Assembly (NCBI GenBank): GCA_044358835.1
Contig: JBIKNF010000002.1
Coordinates: forward strand, 177,896 to 241,895
Origin: JAJTHC01 sp044358835
GTDB lineage: Bacteria; Cyanobacteriota; Vampirovibrionia; Vampirovibrionales; JAJTHC01
Reading direction: 5' to 3'
DNA length: 64,000 nt
The number at the start of each line of letters is the position of its first letter. The first letter of the stretch is position 1. Positions 8,362-17,724 of the stretch are shown piece by piece. The notes beneath the pieces are model-generated. The model was not told the origin of the DNA, searched no databases, and worked only from the letters and a program-made list of their open reading frames with translations. A program made the translations under genes and the position numbers.

Positions 8362-10881
8362 ATGAAAGTTTCTACCACTTGGTTAAATGATTACATTGCA
8401 ATTAATGATTTGACACCCCAAACCCTCGCCGATGCCCTAACCAACGCCGGTCTTGAAGTCGAAGGGGGGATTGAAGAAACAGGCGTAAAGTTTAAGAACG
8501 TGGTTGTGGCGAAAGTCGTAGGTATTGAAGCACACCCCAATGCGGACAAATTACGCTTGGTGAACGTTGAAGCCGGCCCTAAACAGGGAAAAACGCAAGT
8601 GGTGTGTGGGGCGCCTAACGTGGCTGTAGGGCAGTTGATTGCGTTTGCCCTAAATGGTGCCACCGTGTTTAGTTACAAAAAAAATGAATGGTTTACGCTT
8701 GCGCCTGCCGTTATTCGAAGCGTGCCTAGTGAAGGGATGATCTGTTCGCTGGACGAGTTGGCGTTGAGCCATGCGTATTCGCAATCAGACGGGGGCATTT
8801 GGGTCTTAAATGACCTGTTGGGTGATAAGGCCGTTGGGCAAGCCCTCGAAAAAGCCTTAGGCTTAGATGCTGAAACCGACGCGATTTTAGAAACCGCCCC
8901 CACCGCCAATCGTGGGGATTGGATGAGTTACCTAGGGGTGGCTCGGGAGCTTTCGGCCTTGTTTGAACGCCCCTTACACGCGATTCATTCCCTTGAAAAG
9001 GGGTCTTTGGACGCGGTGCTTTCTCAAGCCACAAGCCCCATTCAAGTGCAATTAAATGACAAAGACATCTGCCCCTATTACATCGGGGCGAGTTTGACTC
9101 ACGTCAAGGTCGCGCCTTCGCCCGCGTGGTTGGTGCAACGCCTAGAAGCGTCAGGCATTCGCAGTATTAACAACGTGGTGGATATCACCAATTTTGTGAT
9201 GCTTGAAATGGGCCAACCGCTCCATGCGTTTGACGCCCAAAAGCTGGGTGCAACGGGTGTTGTCGGGGTGCGTCGAGCCAAAGACGCTGAAACCCTCCAC
9301 GCCCTTGATGAAGTAACCTACTCCCTTAACGAAGAAAACATCGTCGTAACCTTTAACGAAGCACCTGTTGCGTTGGCTGGTGTGATGGGGGGCCAATCCA
9401 CCTGTATTGAAGATTCTACCACTGAAGTGTTTTTAGAAGCCGCGTTTTTTCCCAGTGCCAGTACGCGACGATCCGCGCGACAGGTGGGCATTCGCACCGA
9501 AAGTTCGGCCCGCTTTGAACGGGGCATTGATGAAGGGGGCGTCAAGCAGGCATTTATGCGAGCCCTTTACTTACTAGAAACCATCGCTGGGGCAACCCTT
9601 CAAAGCGCCTGTGAATCAGGGCCTTATGAAGTGGAGCCAGCCACCGTGGCATTGCCTTTGGCACATTTAGAAAAGGTCATCGGCAAGCGGTATGACGCCA
9701 CTCACGTAAAGGCTTGCTTGAACCGTCTAGGGTTTGGCGTGAGCGTTGATCCCGCCAATGACCCAGAAACGCTAGAGGTGACGGTGCCTTCCTTTCGCCA
9801 GCGAGATGTTCAACAACCCATTGATTTAATTGAAGAAGTGGTTCGCATTGCGGGCTATAACGCCATTGAAGCGACTTTCCCACCAAGCCAGCAACAGGTA
9901 ACAAGCACCTTGCGTCGACGCATCTTACAAGAACTGCGTCACACGCTAACGGGGGTAGGGCTCAATGAAGCCATGACCACAAGTCTTGTGGGGCAAGCGT
10001 TGCTTGAACGAGTGGGGACGAGTTTTGACGAATCACAAGCCGTAAAATTGCTTAATTCGCATTCTTCAGAACATACGTTAATGCGTCAAAGTGTGTTGCC
10101 CACTTTGTTGGATGCCTGCTTGACGAACATCCAGCAAGGGACGCCCATGTTTAATGCCTTTGAACTAGGGCGCGCCTATTTTAAGCGAGGCAAATCGAGC
10201 TTTAAAAACACTGGCGTGCAAGAAAAGTTGATGCTTGCTGTGATTCTTTGCGAGCAGGAAGCCCCAACCTCGTGGATCCCCTCCCCCTCGCCAGATTTTT
10301 ACACGCTAAAAGGCGTGCTAGAATCGGTGCTAGATCGGTTCGCTTTAAGAAATGTCGTCACTTTTTCGCCCAATCCCCACGACGCCATGTTCCACCCAGG
10401 GCGTTGTGCCAGTGCCAGCTTTACGACAAAATCTAAGGCGTTTGCAAGCTTAGGGCAGTTGCACCCGTCGATTCAAAAGCGCTTGAAGTTGAAAGCGCCT
10501 GTTTATATGATGGAAGTGGATTTAGATCTCTTTATAAAAACCGTCGAACAAGCTGAAGTAAGCCAAAACAAGGGCTTGCCTGAAGTGATTCAACTGTCCC
10601 CCTTTCCTGAAATGGAAAGAGATTTGGCCTTGGTTGCGGAACAAGGGTTGTCTCATCACGCGATCGTCAGCCGACTGCAAGGCTTGGCGTATGACACCTT
10701 GCAGTCAGTGGATGTTTTTGACGAGTACCAAGGTTCAGGCATTGAAGCGGGGCATCGGAGTTTGGCGTTTCGCTTGATTTGGCAGGCCCCCGATCGCACC
10801 TTGACGGACAAGGAAGTGGATGCGGCGATGTCCGCCATTCGTGAAGACTTGGTAGCGTCTTTAGGTGTTACCTTGCGTTAA
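8362..10881 (+). CDS. pheT: Phenylalanyl-tRNA synthetase beta subunit
   Basis: Forms the alpha2-beta2 PheRS, which charges tRNA-Phe. The N-terminal tRNA-binding (EMAP-like) domain shows HPNADKLRLVNV and VCGAPNV. The B3/B4 editing region contains NNVVDITNFVMLE and GQPLHAFD. B5 and the central catalytic-like fold follow, and the C-terminal FDX-ACB domain begins near LSPFPEMERDLALV. It has 839 residues, the normal length. The start at 8362 follows GAAGGA; the upstream GTG at 8347 is not needed. The pheS gene is not adjacent in this window. Its stop overlaps that of the convergent gene at 10878. Confidence 0.96.
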   Translation: MKVSTTWLNDYIAINDLTPQTLADALTNAGLEVEGGIEETGVKFKNVVVAKVVGIEAHPNADKLRLVNVEAGPKQGKTQVVCGAPNVAVGQLIAFALNGATVFSYKKNEWFTLAPAVIRSVPSEGMICSLDELALSHAYSQSDGGIWVLNDLLGDKAVGQALEKALGLDAETDAILETAPTANRGDWMSYLGVARELSALFERPLHAIHSLEKGSLDAVLSQATSPIQVQLNDKDICPYYIGASLTHVKVAPSPAWLVQRLEASGIRSINNVVDITNFVMLEMGQPLHAFDAQKLGATGVVGVRRAKDAETLHALDEVTYSLNEENIVVTFNEAPVALAGVMGGQSTCIEDSTTEVFLEAAFFPSASTRRSARQVGIRTESSARFERGIDEGGVKQAFMRALYLLETIAGATLQSACESGPYEVEPATVALPLAHLEKVIGKRYDATHVKACLNRLGFGVSVDPANDPETLEVTVPSFRQRDVQQPIDLIEEVVRIAGYNAIEATFPPSQQQVTSTLRRRILQELRHTLTGVGLNEAMTTSLVGQALLERVGTSFDESQAVKLLNSHSSEHTLMRQSVLPTLLDACLTNIQQGTPMFNAFELGRAYFKRGKSSFKNTGVQEKLMLAVILCEQEAPTSWIPSPSPDFYTLKGVLESVLDRFALRNVVTFSPNPHDAMFHPGRCASASFTTKSKAFASLGQLHPSIQKRLKLKAPVYMMEVDLDLFIKTVEQAEVSQNKGLPEVIQLSPFPEMERDLALVAEQGLSHHAIVSRLQGLAYDTLQSVDVFDEYQGSGIEAGHRSLAFRLIWQAPDRTLTDKEVDAAMSAIREDLVASLGVTLR

Positions 10882-12755
10882 GCCACGGGAGCCATTGCCA
10901 ACTGTTGCTGGACCTTATTAAGTTCTACGGCCAATTTCTTTCCTTCTCGTTCGTTTTTGTTTTTCAGGCCAGTGAACTTTTTAAAGAGTTTGTCAACCAC
11001 TGGAGCACCTACTTTGTTTAATACCCACCCAATCCCTATACCTGCCGCAATCGCTGGAAGACCGACAAGTCCAGTGGCTGTAATAATACCCGCAGTAACC
11101 AGTCCTACACCTACAGCGGTGGTTAAATCCGAAGCGGCTTTACGGTGGTCTCCGTTTTTAAGGTTTTTGTAAAGATTAAAGCCTTCTAAGGCCACTCCCA
11201 CAACTGCCAACCCTTTCATGACTTTACTCATGACATTTCTATGATTACGAAGAGCCCCCATATTGCCCTTAGATTTTACTGTTTCATTCAATGGTGTTGT
11301 TGGTGTTGTTGTTGTTTGTGTTGTTTGTGTTGTTTGTGTTGTTTGTGTTGTTTGTGTTGTTTGTGTTGTTTGTGTTGTTTGTGTTGTTGGTGTTGTTGGT
11401 GTTGTTGGTGTTGTTGGTGTTGTTGGTGTTGGTGTTGTTGTTGTTGGTGGTGGTGGTGGTGGTGGTGTGCCTGCTGCTTGGACGATTCCAGTGGCTACTT
11501 CATCAGAATGATTAGCGGCTTCCGTCAATGCTGTTTTTACGACCTCTATGTTGTTACTTTCGACTGCTTTTTGAATGGCCTTGAGTTGATCTTGATTAAA
11601 GCCATAGGATTGTAATTCATTGAATAGTTGTATGTTCTTTGCTCCATTCGGATTAAAAAAGCTGACGATTCTTTGAAATAGGTGAGGCTTATTCATGATT
11701 CGAGTCGCGACGGCATCGAGATTTTTACCTGTTGAAAGATGTTTCGCTACCAACCGAGCATTGCTTCTATTTAACTGACCTACATGCTTGCGTTGCGCTT
11801 CAACAAGTCCTTTTACATGATCCAATCGTTGTTGTTGCGCGGCCTTTTTAGCGCCTTCTGGGAGTTTGTCCAATGCAGCTTGTTCTATTTCTTGCATTTT
11901 TTCTAAATGAAGTAAGGATTTACTGGCTTCTTGCAAGCGAATTTGGTCGAACTTTAGGTACTCCGCATGTGCCGCTGCTTTTGCCGCGGCAACAGTTTCT
12001 GGACTTACATTTGGTGTGCTTTTAAGTTTTTTCCATTCTGCTTTGGCGTTGGCATAGCCTCTAGCCATTGCCGCAACTTCAGCACTAGTGCCCCGCATAG
12101 CAAGAGAATCACTAAAAGCACCTGATGTATCAATCCCCCTTAAACGAGGTAAGATGTTTCCGGCTTTTTGAAACCCGTTATTAGTTCTAGGGGCATAACG
12201 CAATACTTCGCCGTCAGCGTTAACGGTGTGCATCTTAAGACGACGACCATCCCCAACATTTTTTATGTTTGGATCTAAAGGTTTCCCATCGGCCCCAAAC
12301 AATGCCATACCATGCTTTTGAGCCGTTCGTTGCCATAAGTCAATAGGGTTCTTAGGATCCGCATAATAACGATTAAAATGGTTCCGTTCTATTCGATTAT
12401 TGACCCACGGTAAGCGAGAAAAGAGATGATGTTCTGTTAAACTTTGATCTAAATTCAAGCTACTGATATTAGGGTGAGTTTGTTGAAGTCCCGCTACCGC
12501 CGCACCAGAAAGTACTCCCGCACCCATCATTTGTGCTAACACGGCCGCTTCATCTTCGTTAAAGGCCACTGCATTAGCTTGTAGTCCTTGCGGTTGTGGT
12601 TGCGGATTTTGAGTTCCCTGCCCCGGCATTGCATAGTTGCTTAAAACAGGTTCTGCTACTTGAAAGGCTTCCCCAGCTTGATTTGGAAGGTCGCTTAAAA
12701 ACCTCAGATTATTATCTGCTTGGTTGAAAATAGCATTGCCTGGTAAGCGTGTCAT
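10878..12755 (-). CDS. Hypothetical protein with Thr-rich tandem repeat and C-terminal hydrophobic domain
   Basis: A 625-residue protein I do not recognise. Residues 1-120 are Gln/Asn-rich, and residues 190-420 are largely helical and charged (Ala/Lys/Glu), with probable coiled coil. At about 430-490 a low-complexity run occurs: poly-Pro, then TPT units, then many TQT units. The last 110 residues carry Gly/Ala-rich hydrophobic segments (around LVTAGIITATGLVG and AIAAGIGIGWVLN), suggesting membrane insertion. No signal peptide is seen. Such an architecture is found in surface-acting and membrane-active proteins, but no function can be assigned. Its stop overlaps that of pheT by four bases. Confidence 0.75.
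   Translation of the reverse strand: MTRLPGNAIFNQADNNLRFLSDLPNQAGEAFQVAEPVLSNYAMPGQGTQNPQPQPQGLQANAVAFNEDEAAVLAQMMGAGVLSGAAVAGLQQTHPNISSLNLDQSLTEHHLFSRLPWVNNRIERNHFNRYYADPKNPIDLWQRTAQKHGMALFGADGKPLDPNIKNVGDGRRLKMHTVNADGEVLRYAPRTNNGFQKAGNILPRLRGIDTSGAFSDSLAMRGTSAEVAAMARGYANAKAEWKKLKSTPNVSPETVAAAKAAAHAEYLKFDQIRLQEASKSLLHLEKMQEIEQAALDKLPEGAKKAAQQQRLDHVKGLVEAQRKHVGQLNRSNARLVAKHLSTGKNLDAVATRIMNKPHLFQRIVSFFNPNGAKNIQLFNELQSYGFNQDQLKAIQKAVESNNIEVVKTALTEAANHSDEVATGIVQAAGTPPPPPPPTTTTPTPTTPTTPTTPTTPTTQTTQTTQTTQTTQTTQTTQTTQTTTTPTTPLNETVKSKGNMGALRNHRNVMSKVMKGLAVVGVALEGFNLYKNLKNGDHRKAASDLTTAVGVGLVTAGIITATGLVGLPAIAAGIGIGWVLNKVGAPVVDKLFKKFTGLKNKNEREGKKLAVELNKVQQQLAMAPVA
11293..11468 (-). repeat. Minisatellite of 9-base units inside the 625-residue protein gene
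   Basis: On the plus strand the tract is built from GTTGTTTGT units, then GTTGTTGGT units, then GGT repeats. All keep the reading frame and encode TQT, TPT and Pro runs. Near-perfect unit identity suggests recent slippage, so unit number probably varies between strains. Confidence 0.85.
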
Positions 12756-12876
12756 GATTCGTCCCTGATGTGCTTATGAAAAAGCGTTGTAATGCCCTAA
12801 AGAAAATTCTATCGAAAATTTAAACTACGTCTTACCAGCATAAAACCCAAGGGGGCGTCTTTTTGTGCGCCATGCC

Positions 12877-12905
12877 TTTACATTTCACTTTATTCGCTTT
12901 ACACT
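12877..12905 (+). promoter_or_regulatory. Probable promoter of tRNA-Cys
   Basis: TTTACA at 12877-12882 and TACACT at 12900-12905 are separated by 17 bases. A start near 12912 would lie 15 bases before the mature tRNA. Confidence 0.5.
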
Positions 12906-12926
12906 AAGTGTAATTCAATAGCTTAA

Positions 12927-12997
12927 GGCGACATGGCCAAGTGGTAAGGCAGGGGTCTGCAAAATCCTTATCCCCAGTTCGAATCTGGGTGTCGCCT
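12927..12997 (+). tRNA. tRNA-Cys (anticodon GCA)
   Basis: Acceptor GGCGACA (12927-12933) pairs exactly with TGTCGCC (12990-12996), with discriminator T at 12997, typical for cysteine. Anticodon loop CTGCAAA gives GCA, and T-loop TTCGAAT is canonical. CCA is not encoded; a T-rich terminator-like tract follows. Confidence 0.95.
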
Positions 12998-13073
12998 TTT
13001 TTGTTACCCTTTTTTCGAATCGCCAAATCAGCGCCTTCTATAGTCTTCGAAAAATGAAACACCACTTGGTGGC

Positions 13074-15455
13074 TTATTCAGTGGGCAGTTCCACTTCTTT
13101 AATCGGCTCACGATGAATAGCAATCAAGGCTTGCATCGCGACAGATGCAAGCGATGGGGGCATCCCAGGGGTTTTCGCAAACTGGCGCAAAATATCCGCG
13201 GTACGACGCAAATTTCTCACCAAATCCCCTTGATCCATCGTCGTGGCGGCCATAACCGACTGCCAATCCGCGCCTTTGGCCCACATTTCCACCAAGCCAC
13301 TGGCCACAGGGTTAATGTTCAAGGGTACTTCCACCTTATAATGGTGCTGTAAACGCACGACTTTGTCCGCAATGCGCTGAAGCTTTCTCACGCAAGACCC
13401 CACCGCTTTAGAACTTCTTACAAAGGTTTGTACATTTTCACGGGTCGAATCATTCACAATGGCTGAAGCAATAGCCGCCAACTCATGAAACTCTAACTCA
13501 TCAAACACTTCTTCACGCAACGCTTCAGCGACAAACAACTCGTTTTCCGTACGAATGTTGGCCGTCAATAAACCAAGGCTGGTGGGCTTATTGTCTTCAA
13601 CCCCTTCAGCGGTGAGCGTTTTTTGCAAGTACCCCGCTTCAAGTAATAGTTGATACAGCTTCAAAAAGCCTTGCCAGTATACATCTCGCTCCGCTTGGAC
13701 TTGATCTTCTAAGCGGTGGACTTGTCGTTCGATTTTGTCGACTTTTTCACTGGCTCTTCGGTGAGACTTAAACGCGTGACATTGAGCACAAGGCGCTTCT
13801 TCCACTTGGTTAATCACACTAAAAAGTTCGTCTTCCAACCGCTTGAGTTCAGCCAAGAGTTCAGGCTGAGGCCCAAACTTCTTAATCTGTTTTTTCATGG
13901 TGGATTTTTGACGATTTAAGCGAGAGATGGTTTCTCGAAGGGCCAATTGTTCTTGAAACGCCTTCAAATCCAAGCCAAAGTCACAGGGAAAGTTATAGGC
14001 TAAATCCAGCATTTCTTTGCGTTCACCCAGTTCGGTGGAAAGCGGATTGGCGCGTCTGTCCATCGTAAAAGCGCCAAAACTACGGTTTACAATGGTTTCT
14101 GCCACTGAAAGGGTATGTTTTTGAAGCAAGTTGAGCACCATGCTATAGGTGGGGGTAAATTGACTGTTTAAAGCATCTGCATTGGAAGAAGCCAGCTTGC
14201 CCACTTCACTGGCAGTGTTAAACGGCGTGCGAACGGCAATAACATGACCTACGGTGTCCATGCCTCGTCGTCCAGCTCGTCCACTCATTTGCAAGAATTC
14301 GTTGGGATTTAAGAGGCGATGCCCTTCGTTGGTGCGTTTAGAAATGGCGGTAATCACCGTTGAACGCGCTGGCATATTGATGCCCGCCGCCAGCGTTTCT
14401 GTGGCGAATACGGCTTTAAGCAAGTTTTTCTGAAAGAGTTGTTCCACCAGCATTTTGGTTGCTGGCAACAACCCAGCATGATGACAAGCCACGCCATTAA
14501 CCAAGGCGGTTTCAAATTCAGGAGAAATTTCAAGGGTACTATTGCCTCTAAAAAATTGAATAAAGGCCTTGACTTGCTTGCGTTGTTCAGGCGAATTTAA
14601 CGGCACGTTGGCAAGTTCCTTCATGCCTGTGTCACACCCGCGACGGCTAAAGGTGAAGAAAATCGCAGGAAGCATGTCTTTTTCAACCATGTCATCAATC
14701 AAGGAAAGCGGGGTAAAGGCCTTGCCTCGTGCTGCGCCCCCGCGAATGACTTGTTCACCCTTAAGTCGGTGGTTTAGGCGTTTTTTGCCCCCTTCACCTT
14801 GTTCAAACAACGGCACCACTTCTCGCCCCGTAAAATAGTGAAAGTGCAGTGGCACAGGGCGAAACGTACTGTAAACCAAACGAACGTGGGGGTGGATTTT
14901 ATCCATCCATGCGGTGAGTTCTTCAGCGTTTGAAACCGTCGCGGAAAGGGCAATCATTTTCACATGATGCGGGCAGTGAATAATCGATTCTTCCCACACC
15001 GTCCCTCGATCGGCATCATTCATAAAGTGGCATTCATCGAGCACCACATAGCCTAAATTGTTCACCAGTGTGCTGTCTTCATTCAAGCCGTAAAGCATGT
15101 TACGGAAGACTTCAGTGGTCATGACAATAATTTGACCTTCACGATTGATGGAGGTGTCTCCCGTAAGCAGGCCCACGTTTTGTTCGCCAAAGCGTTCTTT
15201 TAAGTCGTGGTATTTTTGGTTTGAAAGGGCTTTAAGTGGAGTGGTATAAAAGAGTTTTTGGCCGTCGTTGAGGGCTTTAAGCGTGGCAAATTCAGCAATA
15301 ACGGTTTTACCTGCTCCTGTTGGGGCGCATACAACCACCGAATGGCCTTGGTGAATAATTTCAATGGCCTCTTCTTGAAAGGGATCCAAGGGGAAGGCGA
15401 GCATTTGTCGGTAGATTTGTAGAATGTCGGTGGAAGGAGAGTCTAAAGTTGTCAA
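13074..15455 (-). CDS. Ski2/Mtr4-like DEAD/H-box RNA helicase with DSHCT domain
   Basis: A superfamily 2 helicase, probably acting in RNA processing or decay. Walker A GAGKTVIAEF lies near residue 47 and motif II is DECHF near 141. SATVSN is motif III, ETLAAGINMPA and QMSGRAGRRGMD are motifs V and VI. After the RecA-like domains a Cys-containing arch-like segment (CAQCHAF) and a C-terminal helical DSHCT-type domain follow. Length 793 is close to cyanobacterial and actinobacterial Ski2-like proteins. The start is a TTG at 15455 without a strong ribosome-binding site, so the exact N-terminus is uncertain. Confidence 0.9.
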   Translation of the reverse strand: MTTLDSPSTDILQIYRQMLAFPLDPFQEEAIEIIHQGHSVVVCAPTGAGKTVIAEFATLKALNDGQKLFYTTPLKALSNQKYHDLKERFGEQNVGLLTGDTSINREGQIIVMTTEVFRNMLYGLNEDSTLVNNLGYVVLDECHFMNDADRGTVWEESIIHCPHHVKMIALSATVSNAEELTAWMDKIHPHVRLVYSTFRPVPLHFHYFTGREVVPLFEQGEGGKKRLNHRLKGEQVIRGGAARGKAFTPLSLIDDMVEKDMLPAIFFTFSRRGCDTGMKELANVPLNSPEQRKQVKAFIQFFRGNSTLEISPEFETALVNGVACHHAGLLPATKMLVEQLFQKNLLKAVFATETLAAGINMPARSTVITAISKRTNEGHRLLNPNEFLQMSGRAGRRGMDTVGHVIAVRTPFNTASEVGKLASSNADALNSQFTPTYSMVLNLLQKHTLSVAETIVNRSFGAFTMDRRANPLSTELGERKEMLDLAYNFPCDFGLDLKAFQEQLALRETISRLNRQKSTMKKQIKKFGPQPELLAELKRLEDELFSVINQVEEAPCAQCHAFKSHRRASEKVDKIERQVHRLEDQVQAERDVYWQGFLKLYQLLLEAGYLQKTLTAEGVEDNKPTSLGLLTANIRTENELFVAEALREEVFDELEFHELAAIASAIVNDSTRENVQTFVRSSKAVGSCVRKLQRIADKVVRLQHHYKVEVPLNINPVASGLVEMWAKGADWQSVMAATTMDQGDLVRNLRRTADILRQFAKTPGMPPSLASVAMQALIAIHREPIKEVELPTE

Positions 15456-15551
15456 AATAGGGACTTTCAGGTTTAGGGGATTGTATTGAACTTATTTTAT
15501 TGAGTATACGGCAAACATAAAAAAACGAGACCATGGGTTTGGCCAAGCAAC

Positions 15552-15577
15552 AAAAAAGCCTTCTGAAGAGAAGGCTT
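15552..15577 (-). terminator. Terminator of tRNA-fMet
   Basis: On the minus strand AGCCTTCT, loop CTTC and AGAAGGCT form an eight-pair stem followed by a run of T. It starts four bases after the tRNA 3' end. Confidence 0.85.
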
Positions 15578-15580
15578 AAA

Positions 15581-15657
<77 letters not shown>

Positions 15658-15717
15658 AGGTCTAATGTTTCTTTATCTTACCGCAAACGAATGGGTTCAC
15701 AACGTCGGGGCTTGTTC

Positions 15718-15734
15718 TGTTACATTCTGTTACA
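15718..15734 (+). promoter_or_regulatory. TGTTACA-N3-TGTTACA direct-repeat box
   Basis: Two exact TGTTACA half-sites with a 10-base period, about 120 bases upstream of the ATPase gene. The same arrangement recurs at 39882-39898. Direct half-sites at helical-turn spacing are typical of OmpR/PhoB-class response regulators; the regulator itself is not known. Confidence 0.4.
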
Positions 15735-15792
15735 ATTGGGCTGTGTCGATGAGCGGGCTGTCAGGCTTCGGCAGAACCCCCCTGCTTTTTTA

Positions 15793-15801
15793 TGCTAGAA
15801 T
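15793..15801 (+). promoter_or_regulatory. Extended -10 promoter of the ATPase/TOPRIM/metH operon
   Basis: TGC-TAGAAT at 15793-15801 is an extended -10 without a good -35. A nearly identical TTTATGCTAGATT precedes gmk (24099-24107). The predicted leader to the ATG at 15855 is about 45 bases, with AAGGAG in it. Confidence 0.45.
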
Positions 15802-15854
15802 AATCTAGATGAATTGGCAATTTTTCGCCAACAACAAGAAGGAGACTCCCCATT

Positions 15855-16949
15855 ATGACGAGCTATACAACGCTAGAGGTTCAGAATTTCAAAGGCATCC
15901 GAGAGATGAAGCTTGAGGGCTTGGGCATGGTGAATGTGTTCGTGGGGGGCAACAACGTCGGCAAGACCTCCGTGTTGCAAGCGATTCACTTGTTTGATTT
16001 TTTTAATGTAAACCCCAGAAACCTCGAAAAAAAAATAAAAGCACTAGGGAGTGCGACTTTGACTTTTGCAAATAAACAATTTTTCTTATGGCTTACTGAT
16101 TATTTCTGGAGCTATAAGCCAACGGAAATACAAGAGTTCATCTATGGAGATAAAAAAGCCAATAATTTCATATTGAAGCTAAATAATACATCTATTTCTT
16201 TTACTCAAGATACAATACATTTACCACAAAATGCTAAAAAAGAACTAAATGTCAAACTAACAAGTGCAAATGAGAAATTTTTCCAATTTGATTTTGACAA
16301 CTTAGAACACGCTTATTTTTCAACAAGTTATTTTTCAACTATCACCAAAAATCCGATTTGGTTATATGGTTTAATCGGTGAGGCAATAAAACAATTTAAA
16401 GATGAAGAAATCGTAAGTGCTTTAAAGTTTATACAGCCCAATTTGACAAAAATTCTTACAATCTCAGATAAAATATATTGTGAACTCGTCATAAATGAAA
16501 TACGTACACATATAGATATATCGCAGATGGGGGACGGTTTTATTAAATTAACTGCACTTCTGACTATTTTGTTTATAACGAAAGCCTCATGTATTTTTAT
16601 TGATGAAATTGAAAATGGTTTTCATCATACAGTACAGAAGCAGATGTGGGAGCTTATTCTAAGAGTAGCTCAAAAAGGTGAAAAACAACTATTCTTCACC
16701 ACCCACAGCTACGAGGTGCTGGAATCGTTGAACGCCGTCTTGCAAGAAATGAAAGAAAACGGCGAGTCTCTCAAGGTGGATCCGAAAGAGGGTGATGCTA
16801 CGTCAGATCGTCTGGATTTGGCGTGCGTGTTTGAGCTGGAAAAAAGTACAGAGAATGTCGTTACTTATACCAAATATCAAGGTTTGGCTTTAGAAGGAGC
16901 TATTATCAACGGTATTGAAATAAGAGGACGCAACAATGACAAAAACTAA
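15855..16949 (+). CDS. OLD-like AAA/ABC-type ATPase, first gene of an ATPase-TOPRIM pair
   Basis: A 364-residue SMC/RecF-like ATPase. Walker A GGNNVGKTS is at residues 31-39, a signature-like QMGDGFIKL near 224, Walker B CIFIDEIENG at 246-255 and the switch His in FTTHSYEVL near 284. This layout matches AAA_15/AAA_21 OLD-type ATPases that partner TOPRIM nucleases in defence systems. Base use is mosaic: the first 150 and the 16690-16830 segments look like the host, while the central 700 bases are strongly AT-rich. The 3' end overlaps the TOPRIM gene by 14 bases. A role in DNA repair instead of defence is possible. Confidence 0.85.
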   Translation: MTSYTTLEVQNFKGIREMKLEGLGMVNVFVGGNNVGKTSVLQAIHLFDFFNVNPRNLEKKIKALGSATLTFANKQFFLWLTDYFWSYKPTEIQEFIYGDKKANNFILKLNNTSISFTQDTIHLPQNAKKELNVKLTSANEKFFQFDFDNLEHAYFSTSYFSTITKNPIWLYGLIGEAIKQFKDEEIVSALKFIQPNLTKILTISDKIYCELVINEIRTHIDISQMGDGFIKLTALLTILFITKASCIFIDEIENGFHHTVQKQMWELILRVAQKGEKQLFFTTHSYEVLESLNAVLQEMKENGESLKVDPKEGDATSDRLDLACVFELEKSTENVVTYTKYQGLALEGAIINGIEIRGRNNDKN

Positions 16950-17724
16950 AAAATCACTCAAACCCATTATGGTCATTGTTGAAGGTCACACAGATGCAAA
17001 GCTTATTCCCCACTTGTTTCAAGATTTAAAAAATGATTTACAGACAAATTCTATTGAAGACGTTTTAGAAGTAGAACAGATGAACGGCTTTGAACATTTT
17101 AAAAAATCGTTGGATGATAGTTTTGCAGGGAAAATAGCTTTAGGTGTAACAACAAAAACTTTAAGAGCGGTTGCTATTATTGTCGATGGAGACAATGTCG
17201 ATATTGACACACGGAAAAATACTATTTTACAAGCGTTTCAGAATAATACGGAATTATTTCAAGATTTTGAAATTAAGCCTGATATAAAGAAACCGTCTAA
17301 TACCTTCCAAAAAATAACACTCGAGAAATATAAACATGAGATTGAATTGGGTATTTTTATTTTACAGGACAATCACACAGGGCAAAATACTTATCAGGAT
17401 TTAGAATCTTTGATTTTAGAAAACTCTCAAGCAAAGTTTCCTAAGCATTACAAATTAGTAAAAGAGTTTAAAGAAAAAATTCAATCCACATTAAATAAAA
17501 CAGAAATCCCGTTTGTTCCAGGTCATCTAAACAAAGCCATGTTTTGGACTTATTTAGCACTTCACAAAGATATGAAAGGCTTAAGTGCAAACCGTGATGA
17601 CGTTATGCCAAAATGTTTTAATCTCTCACTTCAATCAAGGAATATACAGGTTTTAGAACAATGTTATGAAGACTTGAAACGTATAATGTATAAAGACAAC
17701 ACCCCAGATGCACCAACAAACTAA
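16936..17724 (+). CDS. TOPRIM-fold protein (DUF3226/OLD-nuclease-like)
   Basis: A 262-residue protein beginning IMVIVEGHTDAKLI, in which Glu16 is the TOPRIM acid, followed by VAIIVDGDNVD (Asp84-x-Asp86). GIFILQDN and a downstream DLESLI acidic segment fit the DUF3226 subgroup. TOPRIM domains of this type cleave nucleic acid or act as regulated effectors next to an OLD-like ATPase. The gene is AT-rich. It overlaps the ATPase gene by 14 bases and metH by 17, so the three are one transcript. What the pair senses is not visible. Confidence 0.8.
   Translation: MTKTKKSLKPIMVIVEGHTDAKLIPHLFQDLKNDLQTNSIEDVLEVEQMNGFEHFKKSLDDSFAGKIALGVTTKTLRAVAIIVDGDNVDIDTRKNTILQAFQNNTELFQDFEIKPDIKKPSNTFQKITLEKYKHEIELGIFILQDNHTGQNTYQDLESLILENSQAKFPKHYKLVKEFKEKIQSTLNKTEIPFVPGHLNKAMFWTYLALHKDMKGLSANRDDVMPKCFNLSLQSRNIQVLEQCYEDLKRIMYKDNTPDAPTN

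Noticed and set aside
11241..11615. Cys/Trp/Val-rich plus-strand frames across the minisatellite
   Set aside because: They are translations of the repeat in other frames, with no start signal and extreme composition; the minus-strand frame is the coding one.
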